From contig NC_045142.1 of the NCBI RefSeq assembly GCF_008831285.2, positions 1,679,001-1,743,000 of the forward strand: a DNA stretch of 64,000 nt. The letters are read 5' to 3'. Below the pieces are notes generated by a model. The model worked only from the letters and a program-made list of their open reading frames with translations. It did no database searches and was not told the DNA's origin. The DNA is from Nymphaea colorata. Its lineage: Eukaryota; Streptophyta; Magnoliopsida; Nymphaeales; Nymphaeaceae. Position numbers and translations under genes: made by a program. Positions 58,769 through 64,000 of the stretch are shown here, piece by piece (within the stretch, counting starts at the first letter, position 1; each line of letters opens with the position of its first letter).

Positions 58769-59095
58769 GAGGCAAACCATTTGAGAGTCGGTTGAAAGGA
58801 AGCTCACCTGGAAAGGCTCTCTAAATTTTCTTCGTCACACCATCATGTTTCTCGGAAGCAATCAAAAGTACAAATTCTATTTTTTGTGATCATATAACTT
58901 AATAAAGGTGATGGCATCCAACAAGGTCCGTTTATCGTAGTTGAAATGAATAACATGGTAATGTCGAAGACAGAGCCAATTATTTGTCTGCAAATAACTT
59001 TAATTTGTCGAGCCATAACAACAAACAAATAATCTAAACAAAATTTTCGACCCCAGGGGCAAGTCAAATGCACAAGCCTCATCGCTGTCCCTGCC
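58769..59095. other. Shared 3' region of convergent J-protein and TOC75 genes
   Basis: Only 327 bp separate the J-protein stop (plus strand) from the TOC75 stop (minus strand). Both 3' UTRs and polyadenylation sites must lie here, so their transcripts may overlap. AATAAA-like AATAAAGG is at about 58901 on the plus strand. Confidence 0.65.
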
Positions 59096-62000
59096 TCAAA
59101 ATCTCTCCCCAAATCGAAAGAACACAGCCCCTGTGCCAGAATTGTGGTCGACAGCATATTCAGCTCTCACAAGTCCCAGCTTGACACCAACACCGTAAGA
59201 GGAACCATTCCCTACTCTCCGGAAGAACTCGGTTGGGTTCCCTTTGACATCCTTGGAACTCCCTAGATCGTTTCCATGTTCAGCAAAAACATAAACATGT
59301 GTCTTCCTTATTGGGACACGCAATTCCGCCGCCAGCTGAATACAAAATAAATTTAAATTGGTTACTCTGCAAAGCAATCAAATGGAAATGAGATAATAGT
59401 TATCTGATCTTACCTCGAGGATATTTCTGCAAGCGCCTAACTCACCCATGTTATAGCCTCTTACAGAATAGGGACCACCGAGAGTGAAAGCATCGTAACT
59501 AGGGAGGTCACCTACACATCCACCATAATGTCCATGAAGCACCATCACTGGTGGTGGTGGCTTTCCGGCGCCTTCTTCCACTTGCTTCAACTGAATGAAG
59601 CGGGTTATGGTCAGCTGGTGACGGTTGAAGAATGGAAGCTTGCTCCCGATGCCTAGACCTTGGTCCAGCTGCAACAAGGAAAAAAAAAATGGGTCAATGA
59701 AGGACAATCCGTGAAGGGCAATCCAATCTTTGTTTACTGCCCCAAATACATGAACAAACATTTAAAGTGAGCTTGGGGATTAACGGGCATCTAGAGTATT
59801 TAATAAATATCTGAACACAACCATCTAGCACACATGCTGCTCCCAGAAGTAGATACAGACACGGTGACAAGGAGGCCAACCAACATAGAGGAAAAAAATA
59901 AAAAGCAGGTCAAAAATGCGTTTTTCCATGTCCAAATCAATGTAACTTTACAAGCATAATAGGTGGGAATAAAAGACCAATCAGCAAACTAATTGAAAAA
60001 TTGAAAGATGGATCACCTTTCAAGAATGTATGGTAACAGGAGAGAGGGATTGACATCCTATAATCTCCTCTGCTTCTCAGTATCCTATGAATGAACTGAA
60101 CACTTTTGAATAGTTTAGGCAACAAAGGCATGAATGTAAGGCATGCACGTTAGAGGGAAAAGGGGGGAAATCATCACACTATAAAGCAGAAGGGTGGATG
60201 ACGGCTGAAGAAAAAGTTCGCTCAGGAGACAGAACCTAAAGATGATAGGAGCTATGCTCAATAGTGGTGTCTGACAAGACTGCTATGTGTAATAGTTTAT
60301 TTAGAAGAAAGAGATTTTGTTACTTGAAAAGCCACTATTTTGATAAACTACTTGCACAACTCACTATTTTAATTGTTCTCAACAAATCCTAAGAAATGGT
60401 TATTTTCCTGCATGAACCAACAAAAGGATTGGCCAAGAGAAGAACATTTCTAGTGAAGGCCATTTCTTCCATAAATAACAAGAAGTTTGTATCGGTGTAT
60501 CCTGTTCTAGCTTTGACTGCATGTTATGTTTAAGATATTAGAAAATAGTTCTATTGTCACTATGGCTGAAATAGAAATAACTATGTTTCAGACAACACTA
60601 TAAAATATCAGCTTACCTGAAACACGTTCCTATCCCCAACAATAGTGCCATTTATGAACTTTGTATTGTCACGCGTAATATTTGCTTGAAGAAAAGCCAT
60701 GCGATCAATTCCCGTGCCACTCAATGTTGTAGGAGGGCCATCCATGCTCAATCCTCCACTTGGCAAGGCCCTGGCACCATGGGTACAGATACTACTTGTT
60801 TCATCACGAGTAGTAATCTCTTCCATGACGACTCCATATGTGAACTTACTTTGTCTGGTAAAATTCTGATGAAAGGAAAAACAAAAACCATATATGGTAT
60901 TAACGTATGATATGGAGCAAATGAAGCCCATTGAACTGCCAAACCAACCTCTGTAATATTTGCTTTAACGCCAACCCTGTCCACCCATATAGCAGGCACA
61001 TCTTCCATCCCAGGGCCACCTGTAAAGACTGGACTCAACTTTCGACTGTTGAAGCAACTTGCACGGAACGTACGATTACGTGGATTATAAACGCCATCTA
61101 GATAAGGGTGCACATATTCAAGCTTGAAGGCAAGATCATCCTATCCAAAATTAGAGTAAGTGTTAAGCACAGTACAGAAGCAATATGCTGGAAATGGAAC
61201 CATGAAAAGATGCCCAAAAAGCAAGTTGTATCTAAAAATAAGCTGGGCAAAATAAAACTTTTCTGTCTAGTGAACACCTAAGAAGCATTGGAATTATGTA
61301 TTGATATTTGATTCATTTATCATATCTCATGAAACTCATTACTCATGTCTCACCATGTAGATTTTAAATAGACAAGCACAAATGAGACTTTTCAAATGCA
61401 CAGTTCAAAACTGTTACTTTCTCCTAACATTGCAATTTCCATCATCATTCACTATGTTCTCACAATATAGAGAAGCAACAACCTTGACAATTGCATCAGC
61501 AAAATAGTCTAGCACCTGGAACTTCTAGCTTTATCTTTTAAATGGGATTAGATGAGCAACCTGCGCAACAGTGCCTACAGGATTGCATCAAAACAACCCA
61601 GAAATGGAGTAATTAGCTTCCAGTCTCTCTCCTTGAAACAGGAATGTCTAGCGCACTATTAGAAACAAGAATGGCTTGCCCATACAGTTCCAGGATGCAC
61701 TCTCTGCACGTGCAAGTGAGTGAAAGAAAGAACAACATGGGAAAACCTTCAGGAGGTTTTTATACTTGACATCATCAAGGTCCTTCATACATGCATCTAT
61801 ATGAGAATACATATTCAAACAAGTTAAACAGTCATTGAAAAAAATTGATAATTCACGAGAACTCTTGTTGCAATCTTTCAAGCTCAGTGCTCCAGGTTTC
61901 AAGTTTTAAGTCAACAAGGATTGTACCTGAGGATTAAGAAGGTTGCTGGAAGTAACAGAACCAAGAATGGATCTGTTCAGCCCTTTTATATTCCGATGTT

Positions 62001-64000
62001 CAAAAGAAACGGTTCCACCAGGTTGTATAGATGCCTGAAAAAGGATGTATAAGAAGTCACTTATGCACTAAAAAAAGACTAGATTAAGAGGAAATAACAA
62101 CATTGGAAAGCATAAGCAACGTGAAACCAATAACCACATACCAAGGTTGGCCGCCCTTGACGTCCAGGTACAATACTCCATTCTGTGCTGACTTCAGCTG
62201 TCTTTTGTTCAAGCTCTTTAAGTTTGATCTCCACAATTATCCCGCCTTCACTTTTTTCATCAGGTCGGGGATTTACTTCAATATTAGAGAATAAGGCAAG
62301 AGAATTAATATTTCGAAGCGCTTGTTTCCCTGCTTCTATGTTAAAAACATGTCCTGGTCGAAGCTGCATAAATCACAATGCCATGAGAAATTGAAGGAAA
62401 CGCTGGCAACAATAATTTATAAGTAAAACATAATGGAAAATAAAAGATAACATAACATCTAGACATGAAATATCCTTCCAGAACAGCTTATCCTAACTTC
62501 CCCAGGTAATGGAGAATAAAAACAGACAACCATGAAAAGAAAAATGTAGCTACCGTCAACTACGCTCGTGCAGTTTTTTTTACACACAAGCAGCAAAAGC
62601 GCAACTTATCAAACTGAATTTTCTAAAAGGAAAATACGGAATCAAGAGTTTCAGAAATTTCTGAGGAAGCTACCCATATATTTACTCCATAACCTACTCA
62701 AGCCACCAAAAGGTTAAAATTTAAGAGATTGCAGTGAAATAAGCTGAAACTTACATGACTCGAAACCAACAAACTGACACCACGCAAGTAGCAAAACATT
62801 ATGACAAATGAAATTCTGGGCAAGCGAGTTCCATGCAGGTTCCCAAAGAAAGAGAAAAGAGCAAGCTCGTGTTTATGTTAACAATCTGATGTAGAGAAAT
62901 AATCTTATTTGCCAAACATGGAAAATGAACGGTCTGATACCCTGAAATCAGAAAGATATTAGCTACCTACATTGTACAATCAACAGCGCAAAAGTTTCTA
63001 TATTAGCAACCTGGTGTTTGTCTAAAATTTCAAGCTACATTGATATCTTAGAAGAAAGTCATTTGCTACCATGATGATATAGATTGATAGATAGGTGGAT
63101 AGAACTGTTAAAGCACAAACACGGAATCATCAAAATCACACAGAGTGATAGAGGACTGAATAAATTACCTGTGGTGGCAACTCCCTGCGAACAACTGGAA
63201 GCTGCGTGTTGCCCTCGCAGACATTTCCAAGTTTATCCTGGAATTGAACGACTAGCTGAGTAACATCACCCTCCACTACTTCACACACGACTTCCCTCGT
63301 GTTCAGGTTGCCAAAATTCACAACCTGAGCGCAAGCATAGCCCTCATCGTGGTACCATTTCTGCACTCGATCCCGTATCCTCTGCAGCAGCCGCGCGCTG
63401 ACCTTCCCATGCTGCTTCAGCAGCAGGATAATTTCCCTTTGCACAGGAATGGGCAGCAGACACGGCCGCGATCGGTCGATCCTCCGCCGGTAATCCGCTT
63501 CCTGACGCCGAATGTACTCCATCTTCTCCTTGTCCGTCATGTCGGGGTCCATCTCGAGCGGCTTCGACTGCGGCATCAGCCCGACATTGATGCAGCGGAA
63601 ACTATCGGCCGACTGCCATGTGCTCTCAGAGAAGGAGATCTTCAGCCCGAGAGTCCCGTCGGGCTTCGTCACGCCGTCAATGTCAACCTTCTCAAACATG
63701 CCACAGGTAGCAAGGGATTCAAGCTCCTTCTGAAGCACGGCCTTCGTGTACACCTTCCCCGGCTGAAGCGAGACCATCTCAAAAAATGAATCTTCGGAGG
63801 GAATAGTCCGGCCTCGGCGCCGGTCGAAGAAAATGATGTCAGAGATCTTGTAGCGCTTAAACCCGCTGAGCTTGTTCAGTTGCACCACAATGTTCGCCGG
63901 AAGTCCGTGAGAGTCCCATTCAGACGATTCCTCCTCCTTTGCATTTGCCTGCACAGAAAATATCCTACGCCACCACCCACCTTCTCCGCCGCCGCCACCA
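59096..64000 (-). CDS. TOC75: TOC75, chloroplast outer-envelope import channel (N-terminus off window)
   Basis: Seven visible exons: 64000(open)-63169, 62363-62142, 62034-61927, 61140-60949, 60865-60617, 59668-59414, 59335-59096. All introns are in phase 0. About 698 residues are visible; the family has about 810, so most of the bipartite transit peptide is missing. The first visible codons give a glycine run (GGGGGEGGWWRR), the part of TOC75-III that directs envelope targeting, followed by SSEWDSHGLPANIVVQL. POTRA-domain sequence follows (DSFFEMVSLQPGKVYTKA, KVSARLLQRIRDRVQKWYH), then the Omp85 beta-barrel with YLDGVYNPRNRTF, SYDAFTLGGPYSVRGYNMG (the conserved VRGY loop) and the end TGAVFFRFGERF. 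TOC75 is the protein-conducting pore of the TOC complex with TOC159 and TOC33/34. No lesion is seen. Confidence 0.97.
59669..60616 (-). other. TOC75 intron 5
   Basis: 948-bp intron between the exons that end NVFQ and begin LDQGLG. I see nothing in it beyond AT-rich sequence and a poly-A run near its 3' splice site. Confidence 0.7.
61141..61926 (-). other. TOC75 intron 3
   Basis: 786-bp intron between exons ending LLNPQ and starting DDLAF. No gene or repeat is seen. Confidence 0.7.
62364..63168 (-). other. TOC75 intron 1 of the visible part
   Basis: 805-bp intron between exons ending RRELPPQ and starting LRPGHVF. No gene or repeat is seen. Confidence 0.7.

Noticed and set aside
63349..63789. 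146-codon plus-strand frame at the right edge
   Set aside because: Antisense of the first visible TOC75 exon.

Overview
The window is nuclear DNA of a flowering plant. Intron-rich genes (GT/AG junctions that keep frame) lie in AT-rich spacers with (AT)n and (GA)n microsatellites, a Ty1-copia retrotransposon and plant-only proteins: a suberin-type GPAT, a clock GARP factor, a PLS-class PPR protein, a thaumatin-like protein and the chloroplast import channel TOC75. I cannot name the species. All identifications come from reading the translations against families I remember; no search was run.

Layout, left to right. 1-5703 (-): a glycerol-3-phosphate acyltransferase of the GPAT5/7 kind, C-terminus off the left edge, with a 4.3-kb intron. 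6000-11577: gene-poor spacer. 11578-18340: a complete but coding-dead copia element on the minus strand, with two LTRs and a 5-bp AGATA target duplication. 18341-19400: an array of about four ~300-bp units, each with inverted arms; the copia sits at its left border. 22336-29367 (+): a nine-exon PUMILIO gene, 1049 aa. 31717-37689 (+): a six-exon FES1-type Hsp70 nucleotide exchange factor, 385 aa. 37690-44152: long spacer with a ~300-bp direct duplication. 44153-45142 (+): intronless LUX/BOA evening-complex transcription factor, 329 aa. 47011-48684 (-): PPR protein, 557 aa. 50769-51608 (-): two-exon thaumatin-like protein, 245 aa. 53900-54260: a possible TRIM/LTR remnant and a 72-bp tandem duplication. 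55857-58768 (+): five-exon plastid-type J-domain protein, 267 aa. 59096-64000 (-): seven visible exons of TOC75, N-terminus off the right edge.

The genes do not form an operon-like unit; this is ordinary plant gene order. LUX/BOA, the PPR gene, the J-protein and TOC75 do match, from memory, genes clustered on two Arabidopsis segments (LUX and TOC75-III on chromosome 3; BOA, PPR At5g59600 and J-protein At5g59610 on chromosome 5), so the right third looks like an unfractionated ancestral block. No clearly new biochemical system is visible. The least explained structures are the foldback tandem array beside the copia element, the unusually long copia leader with a 21-bp-period repeat, and a recurrent pattern of short tandem duplications.
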